A stretch of 64,000 nucleotides of DNA from Paenibacillus ginsengarvi (GCF_003626695.1 NZ_RBAH01000009.1:186001-250000), one strand, 5' to 3'. Positions 25,104 to 34,134 are shown, numbered from the stretch's first letter. The notes: generated from the sequence alone by a model not told the origin. Numbers and translations: made by a program.

Positions 25104-26639
25104 ATGATGAAACGAAATCGCCTGTTGCTTGCGCTTGTAACCGCCGTTCTGGCGCTCGTCCTGGTGCTGCCCGCCACGAGCGCGTATGCGGAAGTCAGCA
25201 TCACCAGCTTCTCGGTGTACGGGGAGGGCAAGTCGTACTTGATCGGCGGAACGAAAATCAGTTACTCGTACATGGACGACCGCGCGATATCGACAGAGAT
25301 TGAAAATGTGCGAATGGATTATTCCACCGACAACGGACTCAATTGGCTTCCGGTTCTGGACTTGCAAGATAAGCGAAACTACGGAACGTTTCGGCTTCCC
25401 GTCGATCCGCAAATTACTAACGTTTCCTTTCGGCTAAGCGCCAAATATTCGCCGCTCATCGGCAGCAACAGTTATCCGCAAAAAACGGCGGGGCCGTATC
25501 CGGTCAAACAGCCGGGCGAACCGAGCAATTTGACGGCGGTTGCGAACAGCGACGGTTCGGTAACGGTTTCCTGGACCGATAATTCGAATATGGAGTCGTA
25601 TTATTTGCTTACCAGGGTCGGACCCGAGGGCACCAAATATTTTAATGTGACAAACGGCGGAGGCGAGTTCGGTCCGATGTCGACTGTCGATAAAACGACG
25701 AGTAAAACGAAAAATACGTTTTACGCCTACTCGGTAACGCCGGTCATCGATTTGTACACGCTGCCGGAAGAAGTCGTTCCGGGTATGGAGACGGCTTTCG
25801 TCGTTAATAAGGCGCCGTTTGCCGGAGCAGTTGTAGACAATATCCAGGATGCAGGTCTGCGTGCCTCTCTCGGTGAACTTTTGTCGAAGCAAAAGCCTGC
25901 TGGCAGCTCGCCAATCTACGATTTGAAGCCGATCGATGGTGCAAAGCTGCCCGAATTGAAGCTTCCGGGCGGCATCATCGGCGTACAGCCGGGGAAGGGC
26001 GGGAGCGGCTCGGCTTCGGGCGGGGCGACAGGGACCGGCAGCGAAACCGGGGGCGGTCAGCCGGGCGGCGCGGCCCAAAGCGCGGAAACGCTGCTGAACG
26101 AAGCGGTATACGGCGCAAGCGACTGGGCGAAAACGGATATCAAACTGGCTATCGTGCAGTCGCTGACGACAAGCGCTGTACTCGGGCGATATCAGGAGCC
26201 GATTACGAGAGAGCATTTTGCCGGAATTGCCGTCAAGCTGTATGAAGCGCTGAGCGGGAAAAAGGCGGAGCCGATATCGCCCAATCCGTTCAAGGATACG
26301 TCCGTCGCCGACGTGCTGAAGGCGAATAAGCTCGGTATCGTCAGCGGCATATCGGACGATACGTTCGCACCCGGCGCGAACATTACCCGACAGGAGCTCA
26401 CCGTCATGCTGATGCGCGCGGTCAAGGCGGCGAAGCCGTCACAGGCGCTGAAAACGAGTGGAATGCCAGAGTTCGAGGATGCGGGCTTGATCGCTCCGTG
26501 GGCGTTGGAAGGGATTCATTTCGCTGTGGGCTACGGCCTGATGAACGGAGTCGGCGAAGGGAAGATCGATCCACTGGGCAAAACGACGAGGGAACAGGCG
26601 ATCGTTCTTGTGAAACGATCGTACGACGTTTTCAAATAA
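25104..26639 (+). CDS. SLH-domain surface protein with fibronectin type III module
   Basis: A 511-residue exported protein. The signal peptide ends ATSAYA (about 29). A beta-rich unknown domain (30-130) precedes a fibronectin III module (about 135-225, PSNLTAVANSDGSVTVSWTD). A Gly/Ser/Thr-rich linker (about 290-330) leads to three SLH repeats (about 335-505), seen as NPFKDTS...GISDDTFAPGANITRQE and MPEFEDA...KIDPLGKTTREQA. SLH domains anchor proteins to pyruvylated secondary cell-wall polymer. A terminator follows. Confidence 0.9.
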   Translation: MMKRNRLLLALVTAVLALVLVLPATSAYAEVSITSFSVYGEGKSYLIGGTKISYSYMDDRAISTEIENVRMDYSTDNGLNWLPVLDLQDKRNYGTFRLPVDPQITNVSFRLSAKYSPLIGSNSYPQKTAGPYPVKQPGEPSNLTAVANSDGSVTVSWTDNSNMESYYLLTRVGPEGTKYFNVTNGGGEFGPMSTVDKTTSKTKNTFYAYSVTPVIDLYTLPEEVVPGMETAFVVNKAPFAGAVVDNIQDAGLRASLGELLSKQKPAGSSPIYDLKPIDGAKLPELKLPGGIIGVQPGKGGSGSASGGATGTGSETGGGQPGGAAQSAETLLNEAVYGASDWAKTDIKLAIVQSLTTSAVLGRYQEPITREHFAGIAVKLYEALSGKKAEPISPNPFKDTSVADVLKANKLGIVSGISDDTFAPGANITRQELTVMLMRAVKAAKPSQALKTSGMPEFEDAGLIAPWALEGIHFAVGYGLMNGVGEGKIDPLGKTTREQAIVLVKRSYDVFK

Positions 26640-26655
26640 CCAAGCGACTGCGATT

Positions 26656-26684
26656 AACGCGCCGTTATGTACGGCGCGTTTTTA
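26656..26684 (+). terminator. Terminator after the SLH protein gene
   Basis: aacgcgccg (26656-26664) and cggcgcgtt (26672-26680) form a perfect 9-bp stem followed by TTTAT. Confidence 0.85.
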
Positions 26685-26760
26685 TCGATAGTAATCTCGC
26701 CGGCGGTATGGTACGATTCAATCATCTGTTTTTAAGGAATAAGGAGGCAAGCAAGCAGGC

Positions 26761-27231
26761 ATGCTCAGTTTTGAACAAAAATTAACGATATTAGACTCCT
26801 TCCCCGAACTGGTACGCAAGTCCGTATCGCTGGGGCGGGTCAACTACCATTACGAACAAAGCGTCCACGAAAAAAAGACGGTTGCGTATCATCTGCATCC
26901 GAACGGCAGCGGTTATGTGTACGGGGCGATACTGAGCGGATATGCGGCGGACGATAAAGGCTACGTTCAAATCCGCGATTTCTCCGAGGCCGAGCTTCGC
27001 GAAATCGTCGCGAAATCGATCCAATCCTTGTCTGTACCTGCAGCCGCATCGCCGAAGGCGGGGGAGCGTCGCAAGCGGGAGCGCTGGGTTGGCGCGAACC
27101 AGCACGTTTTGACGGTGACGTACGAAGACGAGCTGTGGTATGTGCACTCGGGCCTGAACTTGGATGCGGCTTTCGAGACGTATGACGAGCTGGAGGAGTA
27201 TATGCAGGAAGAAGGCTACACTCGGGCGTAA
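26761..27231 (+). CDS. Conserved-type hypothetical protein
   Basis: A 156-residue soluble protein with no recognised motif. It is rich in aromatic and charged residues (RVNYHYEQ, VAYHLHPNGSGYVYGAIL), with an acidic helix-rich C-terminus (FETYDELEEYMQEEGY). GGAGG lies upstream of the ATG. It is followed 35 nt later by a Dabb gene, so the two may be co-transcribed. Confidence 0.6.
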   Translation: MLSFEQKLTILDSFPELVRKSVSLGRVNYHYEQSVHEKKTVAYHLHPNGSGYVYGAILSGYAADDKGYVQIRDFSEAELREIVAKSIQSLSVPAAASPKAGERRKRERWVGANQHVLTVTYEDELWYVHSGLNLDAAFETYDELEEYMQEEGYTRA

Positions 27232-27266
27232 CCGCCTGATAGCGAATAAAGGGAGCAGTGGATACG

Positions 27267-27566
27267 ATGTACGAGCATTTGGTTTCCTTTAAGTTCAACG
27301 ACAAGTTCGACCCAGCGATGGAGCGCGAGCTGCTGGACGTTTTACATGCTTTTAAAGGCAAGATTCCGGGAATTGTAGAGCTTACAGCCGGCGTTAATGT
27401 GACGGAAGAGCTGCACAATATGCACGGCTATACGCTCGGTCTGCGCGTTACGTTCCAGGACCGGGAAGCACTTCGCGACTATGGGCCGCACCCGGTTCAC
27501 CAGCACTTCGTCAAGCTGCTGGACGGATTACTCGATAATGTCGTCGTTGTTGACTACCCAATCTGA
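27267..27566 (+). CDS. Dabb domain protein, second copy
   Basis: A 99-residue paralogue of the protein at 24657. Shared features are YEHLVSFKFND at the start, KIPGIVELTAGVNV, LRVTFQDREALRDYGPHPVH in the middle and a VVVVDYPI end. It should fold as a dimeric alpha/beta barrel of unknown function. ATG 27267 is 11 nt from GGGAG; a GTG at 27258 is too close to that site. Confidence 0.85.
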   Translation: MYEHLVSFKFNDKFDPAMERELLDVLHAFKGKIPGIVELTAGVNVTEELHNMHGYTLGLRVTFQDREALRDYGPHPVHQHFVKLLDGLLDNVVVVDYPI

Positions 27567-27724
27567 ACAGCCGTTCACCCGCTGCATACGTTTAGGCACA
27601 TTCATCGTCCGTCCGGGTGATGTTTGTGTCTTTTTGCATTTTTTCGAAATTTATTTGTAAGCGACCGCAAAAAGCTCAGAAAAAATCCCGATGATGCATC
27701 TATTAGGAGGAAAGGAGGTTATTC

Positions 27725-29413
27725 ATGGAGCATGAGGCAACCGACGGCGACTTGATCGAACGGGCGCGCGGCGGCGACGGGGAAGCGTTCGGCGAGCTGG
27801 TGCGCAGACATCGTTCGAAGGCGTACGATTGGGCGCGCAGCGTGGCGCGCGATCCGTTTTTGGCGGAAGATATCGTGCAGGAGGCGCTGCTGCGGGCTTT
27901 CCTGCATCTCGGAACGCTGGCGGACATGAACCGGTTTCTGCCGTGGCTTCACCGGATCGTTCGCAATGAGGCGCTCATGAAGCTGCGAAAAGGGGAGTTT
28001 TCCGGAAAGGAACGAACGTTCACCGCGTTGATCGGCTCCGCCACAGTGTCGTCGGAAGTCGATTGGGCGGACTTGGACAGTATTTTGTACTATATGTGCG
28101 GCTCCCGGGAACGGGACGGCGGGCGCGGGGGCGATCCGTCCGCACTGCTGGCCCAGAAGGAATTTTTGGAGACGATCCGGCAGCTGCTGCGCTGCTTGAC
28201 CGGGAAGGAGCGGGCTGTATTCGAAGCTTACTTTTTCCGTCAGCTGTCGCCGTCCGAGATCGCGTTATTGTTCGGCACGTCGGCGGATAATGTGTATCAG
28301 TCGTTAAGCCGGGTTCGCAGCAAGGTGAAGATCGAGCGCAGCCGCGAGCGGTATCGGGACTATTTGCGGGAAACGCTGGAGCCGGGGCTGCCGGAGCGCG
28401 CGTCCGTATCGACTGTTTTGAGGCGAAAGTCACAAGAGTGGAAACGGTGCGGAACGTCGTTCGCGGGAGCCGTTTATGCACTGCTGCCGTACACGCAAGC
28501 GAAGCCGTACAGCTTAACCGAGGTTATGGGTCTCACGAGTCAAGCGTTTCGTTTAACCGTCGAGGCGGAGTGCATCGATGTGTCCGGGCCGTCGATGTAT
28601 TTCTGGGAGCCGGTTTTTCACGACGGACTGCTGAATCTTGGTCTGGAAAGCGAGCATGCCGGCGACGGCGGGGTTCCTCCAAGCCCGTTTATGCTGCATA
28701 AAGGAATCTCGCTAATAAGAAAATCCGTCGTGGCGGGCATCCCGGTTGCCGCATGGGATCTGTTCTCCCCGGAATTCGGCATCATTAGCGGTTATGATGA
28801 CCGCGAACAACTGCTTCATGCCGAGGATGCCAAAGCGCGCAAGTCGATCCCGTACGATCAGCTTGGCAAAGGAATATCCGGGGGACTGTTCGTTCTCGCC
28901 GTCACTGGGAGCTGTGAACTCTTGCCGTGGGAAGCGGTGTTAAACGCACTTCGCATGGCGGTCCGGCACGCTTATGGAGAACGGACCTTCGTCGGATACG
29001 TGTGCGGGCTGACCGCTTACGATTGCTGGATAGAGGCGTTCCGGAACCGAACCGTTCAACCTCTGGGCAATGCCTATACGATCCGGGTTTTGAGAGATGC
29101 AAGAACGCACGCGGCAGCGTTTCTCGAAGGGCTGGCGGGTCAATGGGCAAAAGCGGGATACGATACGTCGGTCTCGATGGCGGCAGAGGCTGCGGAGAAG
29201 TATAGCGCTGTTGCCGCAGTTTTGATGGAGCTGGAGCGGTTATTCCCTTTTCCGCAAAGCGGAGCCCCGAACGATCCGTCCGTCTCCCAAACCGCCATAC
29301 GGCTGCTCTTACAGGCCAAAAACGAGGAAGAAGCGGGAGTATTGGAGCTCAAACGCCTGCTCCGCTGCCTCGAATTAATCGCTGCAACATCAGAAGTGGA
29401 GGGAACCCTATGA
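27725..29413 (+). CDS. ECF-type sigma factor fused to a BtrH-like (papain-fold) domain
   Basis: A 562-residue fusion. Residues 1-90 are sigma region 2 (ELVRRHRSKAYDWAR, AEDIVQEALLRAFLHL, NRFLPWLHRIVRNEA). About 145-205 is sigma region 4 (LTGKERAVFEAYFFRQLSPS, GTSADNVYQSLSRVR). Residues 235-560 are homologous to the two following proteins (SFAGAVYALLPY, GIPVAAWDLFSPEFGIISGY, GLTAYDCWIEAFRN). At the place where those have Cys, this one appears to have Ala (about 252), suggesting a non-catalytic sensor. No anti-sigma gene is adjacent. Tandem GGAGG sites precede the ATG, and ATGA overlaps the next gene. Confidence 0.82.
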   Translation: MEHEATDGDLIERARGGDGEAFGELVRRHRSKAYDWARSVARDPFLAEDIVQEALLRAFLHLGTLADMNRFLPWLHRIVRNEALMKLRKGEFSGKERTFTALIGSATVSSEVDWADLDSILYYMCGSRERDGGRGGDPSALLAQKEFLETIRQLLRCLTGKERAVFEAYFFRQLSPSEIALLFGTSADNVYQSLSRVRSKVKIERSRERYRDYLRETLEPGLPERASVSTVLRRKSQEWKRCGTSFAGAVYALLPYTQAKPYSLTEVMGLTSQAFRLTVEAECIDVSGPSMYFWEPVFHDGLLNLGLESEHAGDGGVPPSPFMLHKGISLIRKSVVAGIPVAAWDLFSPEFGIISGYDDREQLLHAEDAKARKSIPYDQLGKGISGGLFVLAVTGSCELLPWEAVLNALRMAVRHAYGERTFVGYVCGLTAYDCWIEAFRNRTVQPLGNAYTIRVLRDARTHAAAFLEGLAGQWAKAGYDTSVSMAAEAAEKYSAVAAVLMELERLFPFPQSGAPNDPSVSQTAIRLLLQAKNEEEAGVLELKRLLRCLELIAATSEVEGTL

Positions 29414-30405
29414 TTATGCCAACCGATAAAGTGCTCGAAGGATATGTGTATAACGGCGCTCGCAGCAACTTGTCCAATGTGAACGCTTATAGCGCCTGTT
29501 TGAAATATTGGGGCAAAGAGTACCCGCACACGCCCTGGCTGTACGGTGCCATAGCCATCCCGTTCCTGTTCCGGGTAGGCGAGCGGGTGAATGAAGCGCC
29601 GATACTGGACGAGCTGCCGCACGAGCGAATCGTAGCGCTCCTGAACAATCTGGGTGTCCGGGTGGAAGGATTCAGTGTTACGGCGGCAGGCGAGGAACTG
29701 GAACGTTTGCGAGAAGAAACGTGGCAAGCGGTACGCGAAGCAGTTGACGCGGGGGTGCCGGTCTTCGGCCGCGGTTTCTATTTCGACTACGGCGAAACAA
29801 GCGTCGTACAAGGCTATGCGGAAGCGGACGATGCCTATATCGTCAGCTGCTGGCATGGCACGAAACAGATTCAGAAGCAAACACTCGGCGAGCGGGACGG
29901 GCTTATCGACGTGTATTGGATGAAGCCGGACGGAAGAGAAGAGGATGACAGGCGGACGGTGATGGAAGCTTTGCAGCTTACGGTCGAATTTGCGGAGGGG
30001 AAACGGACCGGCCCGCAAACCCGCGTCGCGTCAAGCGCCTACGATCTGTGGGTGAGCGAGCTGCGCAAGGGAACCGTGGACGGATGGTATTTTGCGTATC
30101 ATACGCATGAATGGGATACGTGCCGGTCGAACGGCTACAAGTTTTTGCTCGAAGCGAAGCAGCGGCTTGCGGGCGACGCTCCGCCTTCTCTGGACCGTGC
30201 AATCGGGCATTTCGGCGCGGTGCGGGATCAATTCCATCACGTTTATCGCCTGTTCCCGTGGGAGCAGCCGAGAGGGCTGATTGAGGATACCGAACGCCGT
30301 AGCGAGGCCGCCAGGCTGCTGGAGGAAGCAAAAGCGTACGACGAAGCCGCGATAGCAGCTTTTCGCGACGTTGTCCGGGAATTGAATGCATGCAGCGGGG
30401 CGTGA
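29410..30405 (+). CDS. BtrH-like putative cysteine enzyme, copy 1
   Basis: A 331-residue protein resembling the BtrH N-terminal domain (butirosin acyltransferase) and C39/papain-type folds. Candidate catalytic Cys is C30 in AYSACLKYW, followed by WLYGAIAIPFLF; VPVFGRGFYF and GETSVVQGY come in the middle; the candidate His is in SCWHG (about 160). A C-terminal helical part has AYDLWVSEL. The substrate is unknown. The start overlaps the sigma-fusion stop (ATGA) with GGAGGGA upstream, so the two are translated together. Confidence 0.65.
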   Translation: MIMPTDKVLEGYVYNGARSNLSNVNAYSACLKYWGKEYPHTPWLYGAIAIPFLFRVGERVNEAPILDELPHERIVALLNNLGVRVEGFSVTAAGEELERLREETWQAVREAVDAGVPVFGRGFYFDYGETSVVQGYAEADDAYIVSCWHGTKQIQKQTLGERDGLIDVYWMKPDGREEDDRRTVMEALQLTVEFAEGKRTGPQTRVASSAYDLWVSELRKGTVDGWYFAYHTHEWDTCRSNGYKFLLEAKQRLAGDAPPSLDRAIGHFGAVRDQFHHVYRLFPWEQPRGLIEDTERRSEAARLLEEAKAYDEAAIAAFRDVVRELNACSGA

Positions 30406-30420
30406 GGGGGTTGGTGTCCG

Positions 30421-31476
30421 ATGACAAAAGTAAGTCTGGAACGTCTTCGCTTCACGGGGTTTCATAAATCCCATGTCGGCGCTATTCGCTCGTGTCTCGA
30501 ATACTGGGATATACCCGTTTCGGCGGCATGGACGTACGGCATCACCGGAAATGCTTTCCTATCTGTCGTTGATGAGGGAATGCGCGCGCCAAATACAGGA
30601 GAGCCGGAGGCGGAGTCGTACGAGGCGGCGCGTCTGCTCGGACTGAAGATAAACGGCTTGCATACGTTTGCGGACCAAGAATCGTTTCCGCGTCTTCAAG
30701 CGGATGCATGGCAAGCGGCGAGAGCTGCGCTCGATCGGGGGTTGCCGGTATTCGCCAAAGATCTGGATATCGGGAACGAAACCTCGGTCGTGTACGGTTA
30801 CGATGAAACGGGCTACTACACGCATTCGTGGCATAGCGGCAGCGGACACGAGGGGGCGGAGCAGGCAATTCCGTGGAACATGCTCGGGAAAAGCTTTTGC
30901 CCATGTTTCTCCTGCGCGCGGCAGCGATCAGGCAGTCCGGCTATAGGCAGTCCTTCGCAGGCTGAGGAGCGGGATGACGGGCTGCTCGTCTCGCTGCACT
31001 GGGCGGAGAAGACCGAGCCCGCCGACGACAAAACTGCGATACGGACGGCGCTCGACTTCGCGCTGCGCCACTCCGCCCGCGCTTCGTACGAATGGGGAGG
31101 ACGACGCTTTTACAGCGGAACAGCGGCGATACGCAAGTGGAAAGAACATGTGCAGAGCGAAACGATCGAATGCTTCTACATGGGCTATTACCTTGATCTG
31201 TTCCATGAAAGCAGGCATTACGCGTTTCTGTTCTGGAAGGAAGCGGGCGAGCGGATCGGCGGAGCGCTGACGGAATTGTTTCGAGAAGCGGCAGACCAAT
31301 ACGGTCGTATCAAGGACGAATACCGCGCACTCAGCGGCATGTTTCCGTGGATGCAGCCACGCGAGCTGTTAACGGACCCCGATCGCCGCAGGGAGGCGCT
31401 GGAGCGGCTAAATCGGCTTGAATCGCTGGAGGCGGGCGGGTATGACATGCTCGAGCAGATTCGCGACAAGCTTTGA
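30421..31476 (+). CDS. BtrH-like putative cysteine enzyme, copy 2
   Basis: A 351-residue paralogue of the preceding protein, 15 nt downstream. Matching positions are C25 in IRSCLEYW, AWTYGITGNAFLS, GLPVFAKDLDI, NETSVVYGY, a candidate His in THSWHSG, and MFPWMQPRELL near the end, like FPWEQPRGLI in copy 1. An inserted segment with two extra Cys (SFCPCFSCARQRSG, about 158-171) is absent from copy 1. Function unknown; catalysis is inferred from the conserved Cys. Confidence 0.62.
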   Translation: MTKVSLERLRFTGFHKSHVGAIRSCLEYWDIPVSAAWTYGITGNAFLSVVDEGMRAPNTGEPEAESYEAARLLGLKINGLHTFADQESFPRLQADAWQAARAALDRGLPVFAKDLDIGNETSVVYGYDETGYYTHSWHSGSGHEGAEQAIPWNMLGKSFCPCFSCARQRSGSPAIGSPSQAEERDDGLLVSLHWAEKTEPADDKTAIRTALDFALRHSARASYEWGGRRFYSGTAAIRKWKEHVQSETIECFYMGYYLDLFHESRHYAFLFWKEAGERIGGALTELFREAADQYGRIKDEYRALSGMFPWMQPRELLTDPDRRREALERLNRLESLEAGGYDMLEQIRDKL

Positions 31477-31518
31477 ACCGGTTTTGTACATATAACCTGA
31501 AGAAGTAGGTGAACGGAT

Positions 31519-31992
31519 ATGTCCAGCCAGCTTATCCAAAAATCATTCGGAATCGTCGGACTTCGCAGAAGCTGCACGTTCAAGGAATATCCGGTTGCGG
31601 TTCCCGCTGCCCGAGCCGCATTCGAGGCGTATAAAAACGAGTTGTCTGGCGAATGCAATACCGAGCTGATCGTGTATGCCATGTCGGAGGAAGCCGTCCA
31701 TCCCGATCGACAAGAGCGTTTTGCGGTTGGCGTTATGATGATGAAGCCCGATCGTTTGCCAAACGGACTCGAGTATATAGAGATTCGCGATCAGTGGTTT
31801 GCGGCGGTCGTGTACCGTGGCCCGATTGCCGGTATCGGCAAAGGGTATAGCAACATTCATGAATACATACGGGCTCGCAAAGGGAGAGAAGATAAAACCT
31901 CTTTCGTAGTCGAGCTGTACGATCGGCGTTTCCATCCCGATGCGGAGGAAAGCGAAATGGAAATATATGTGCCGGTTGTAATGGAACTATAA
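31519..31992 (+). CDS. GyrI-like effector-binding domain protein
   Basis: A 157-residue cytosolic protein with the SOUL/GyrI small-molecule-binding pattern: FGIVGLRRSCTFKEYP at the start, EYIEIRDQWFAAVVYRGPIA in the middle, and a C-terminal VVELYDRRFH...MEIYVPV strand with acidic residues. No DNA-binding region is present. It lies 42 nt after the second BtrH-like gene on the same strand and may bind that system's ligand; this link is positional. AGGTGA precedes the ATG. Confidence 0.68.
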   Translation: MSSQLIQKSFGIVGLRRSCTFKEYPVAVPAARAAFEAYKNELSGECNTELIVYAMSEEAVHPDRQERFAVGVMMMKPDRLPNGLEYIEIRDQWFAAVVYRGPIAGIGKGYSNIHEYIRARKGREDKTSFVVELYDRRFHPDAEESEMEIYVPVVMEL

Positions 31993-32067
31993 ATTCGCTT
32001 GATAATTCCAAAATCTCCCTACATAATAGAAGCAAGTAACAAGGTGTTCTGGGGGAGGGGCGGACGG

Positions 32068-32523
32068 ATGCAGCAGTCTAAGATGGACGGGATAACGGTT
32101 TTGAAATGGGTGATGGTTATACCCATGTTCGTGCTTAGTTATATTGTGGCTCGGGTGTTTTTTCGGTTATTCGTATTTCGGATGATCTTTGAACCTATAT
32201 CGTACAATAATCTGCAATTGGAGTTTATTTTGCGGCATTTGTACGATCAATCGTTCTGTTACATCTTTTCGATCTATGTCGCTTGTGTGACTGCGCCGAA
32301 ATACAGGGTAACGATATCGGTTATTTTGATGGTGCTCGTTCTGATCACGATGCCGAGACAGGTGGAGATTGCACGAGAAATGCGATATTACGGCGATCTG
32401 CCCTGGAAGATGCCGTTTCTGTATGCCACTTTTATCGCAGGCGGCGTTTTTCCCGTCCTGATCATGCTTGCAAAACGCTATTTGGAGAAGAAAAGGAGCC
32501 CCGGCTCCCATATTCAGGTTTGA
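32068..32523 (+). CDS. Small multi-pass membrane protein
   Basis: A 151-residue hypothetical protein with about four membrane-spanning segments: LKWVMVIPMFVLSYIVARVF (about 12-31), an aromatic segment near 60-75, VTISVILMVLVLITM (about 80-94) and FLYATFIAGGVFPVLIMLA (about 116-135). No family is recognised. ATG 32068 has GGGAGGGG eight bases upstream. A terminator follows, so it is the last possible member of the sigma/BtrH-like array, although the 75-nt gap before it could hold its own promoter. Confidence 0.65.
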   Translation: MQQSKMDGITVLKWVMVIPMFVLSYIVARVFFRLFVFRMIFEPISYNNLQLEFILRHLYDQSFCYIFSIYVACVTAPKYRVTISVILMVLVLITMPRQVEIAREMRYYGDLPWKMPFLYATFIAGGVFPVLIMLAKRYLEKKRSPGSHIQV

Positions 32524-32530
32524 CGAAGAG

Positions 32531-32560
32531 CCGGCAGCGGAATTGCTGCCGGTTTTCGTT
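32531..32560 (+). terminator. Terminator after the membrane protein gene
   Basis: ccggcagc (32531-32538) and gctgccgg (32545-32552) form a perfect stem followed by TTTTCGTT. Confidence 0.8.
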
Positions 32561-32567
32561 AACGGCG

Positions 32568-33731
32568 CTAAAGCTCCTCAATCGAGGCGATGATGGCGTT
32601 GTTGAACAGATTCATCGAGGGGAACCAGATCCCGTACCCGTCATTTTGTTTGCTGTCGATTGAGAAGATGACTTGTACCGTTTCGTAGTACGGATCGACC
32701 GTAATGTTCACGCCGCCCGCCCCGCCGCAAACGATCGCCTGCGGGGAGAACAAGTCGCCGCTGTCCCGTTTCGTATTGTTGACCGGCCAGCAGTAGCCGT
32801 AGGAGGCATCTATAAAAAACTGCGAGCCGTAGGTGGAAGATACATGCGGCGCTTGATCGCGAATCATCTCCGTTACCGATGCCAGGCTCAGTATACGTTT
32901 ATCCCCGTATTTGCCTTTGTTCAGGAACATCTGGCCGAACTTCGCAATATCCTTCGCCGTGGAATAAGCGCCGCCGGCGGCCGACGGATTCGACATCGCT
33001 TCCGGCGTATGATACCATTTACCGCCTGGCAAGTGCTCCTCCCGGCGTATAACCGTATGCTGAAGCGATTCCGGTACGACGAAGTAGGTATGATTCATGC
33101 CGATAGGTTCGAATATATGCTCTTTGCAAAACGACTCCAGCGTCTGCCCGCTGACCCTGCGAATGATTTCGCCAAGCAGCTCGACGCCGTAGCCGCAATA
33201 AGACATCTCGGTTCCCGGCGGCTTCCACAGCGGCGTGTCATAGCCGAGATATAATCTTCGGTGGAGGCCGGGATGCTGGTTCGGCTCCGCAGGCGGAATT
33301 TCCACCGTACCTTCCTTAAGCTTCGAATGCTCATATACATCCGCATTGCGCAGTCCGGACGTATGCGTCATTAGGTGATGAACTTTTACGTTTTGCTTGC
33401 CTTCGCCGACAAATTCGGGAATATAGTAGGAAACCGGGAATGTTAAACAGAGCAGCCCCATCTCGACGAGGATCATGGCTGCGGTTGCCGTAATCGGTTT
33501 CGTTATCGAGGCCAGCGGAAATAAAGTTTCGGCGGTGAGTGGCGGCGCGTCGGGCTCGAAAGATGCGCTTCCGTATGTTTGCTCGCTGACCACGATTCCT
33601 TTCCTTGCTACAACGATTGAGAAGGCTTGCGATACCCCGCTAGCTGCCCAGCCCTGCACAAGATTTTCCATTCGCTTGATGCGCTGCGGGCACATCCCGG
33701 CTTCCTCCGGCCTGCCTGTAACAAGCTCCAT
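32568..33731 (-). CDS. Beta-lactamase/DD-peptidase-fold serine hydrolase
   Basis: A 387-residue class C beta-lactamase-like protein. The catalytic SxxK is SITK in PLASITKPITA (about 73), the Tyr motif is YCGYG in place of YxN, and CGGAGG fits the third (HxG/KTG) box position. No signal peptide is seen, so it is probably a cytosolic esterase or peptidase and not a secreted lactamase. ATG 33731 has GGAGGAG eight bases upstream; a longer reading frame to 33830 lacks support. Confidence 0.85.
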   Translation of the reverse strand: MELVTGRPEEAGMCPQRIKRMENLVQGWAASGVSQAFSIVVARKGIVVSEQTYGSASFEPDAPPLTAETLFPLASITKPITATAAMILVEMGLLCLTFPVSYYIPEFVGEGKQNVKVHHLMTHTSGLRNADVYEHSKLKEGTVEIPPAEPNQHPGLHRRLYLGYDTPLWKPPGTEMSYCGYGVELLGEIIRRVSGQTLESFCKEHIFEPIGMNHTYFVVPESLQHTVIRREEHLPGGKWYHTPEAMSNPSAAGGAYSTAKDIAKFGQMFLNKGKYGDKRILSLASVTEMIRDQAPHVSSTYGSQFFIDASYGYCWPVNNTKRDSGDLFSPQAIVCGGAGGVNITVDPYYETVQVIFSIDSKQNDGYGIWFPSMNLFNNAIIASIEEL

Positions 33732-33839
33732 TCGTTCAACTCCTCCAATAAATGTAAATCGATGGTAGCATACTTTCGATGCATTCGGAAAGGGAAATGT
33801 TTGTTCAAAACAAACGGGAAGTAAAATCAAAAAAAACAG

Positions 33840-33868
33840 TTTACAAAAACATGCATCGATAGTATACT
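33840..33868 (+). promoter_or_regulatory. Promoter of the c-di-AMP riboswitch transcript
   Basis: TTTACA (33840-33845) and TATACT (33863-33868) are 17 bp apart and lie about 25 nt before the aptamer, a good sigma-A type match. Confidence 0.6.
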
Positions 33869-33894
33869 ACTATTTAAACCTAATACTTGTTGTT

Positions 33895-34047
33895 GTCGCT
33901 GAATTTTCTTTTTGAAGAGAAGCGGGGGAACCAAGTTTTTATGGGGTGAATCGAAACGCATGCAAGTGCGCTTCGTAGGGCGATTTCTCACCGCCCGAAT
34001 CCGTCAGCTAACCTCGTAAGCGAATGTGGGGAGGATAGATTCGTTGT
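33895..34047 (+). promoter_or_regulatory. Cyclic di-AMP riboswitch (ydaO/yuaA class)
   Basis: The conserved ydaO blocks appear in order: AGCGGGGGAACCA (33921-33933), TGGGGTGAATC (33942-33952), a variable hairpin (33957-33973), GTAGGGCG (33975-33982), then CCGCCCGAATCCGTCAGC (33991-34008) and TAACCTCGTAAGCG (34009-34022). This class binds c-di-AMP and normally switches expression off by transcription termination. A terminator follows directly, and the next gene encodes a 55-residue protein, not a typical wall hydrolase or potassium transporter. Confidence 0.92.
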
Positions 34048-34076
34048 AAACGCAAGGTCTAGCCTTGTGTTTTTTG
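34048..34076 (+). terminator. Riboswitch expression-platform terminator
   Basis: aaacgcaagg (34048-34057) pairs with ccttgtgttt (34063-34072) with one wobble pair, followed by T residues. It lies between the aptamer and the small gene, as expected for a c-di-AMP-induced terminator. Confidence 0.8.
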
Positions 34077-34134
34077 TGATTTCTTATCCCCCGCCTCCGC
34101 AATGTTTTGTCAATTTCGAGAGGAGGAGATCCAA

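Noticed and set aside
34102..34134. Longer N-terminus for the riboswitch-controlled small protein
   Set aside because: ATG 34102 has no ribosome site, whereas ATG 34135 has AGGAGGAG at ideal distance.
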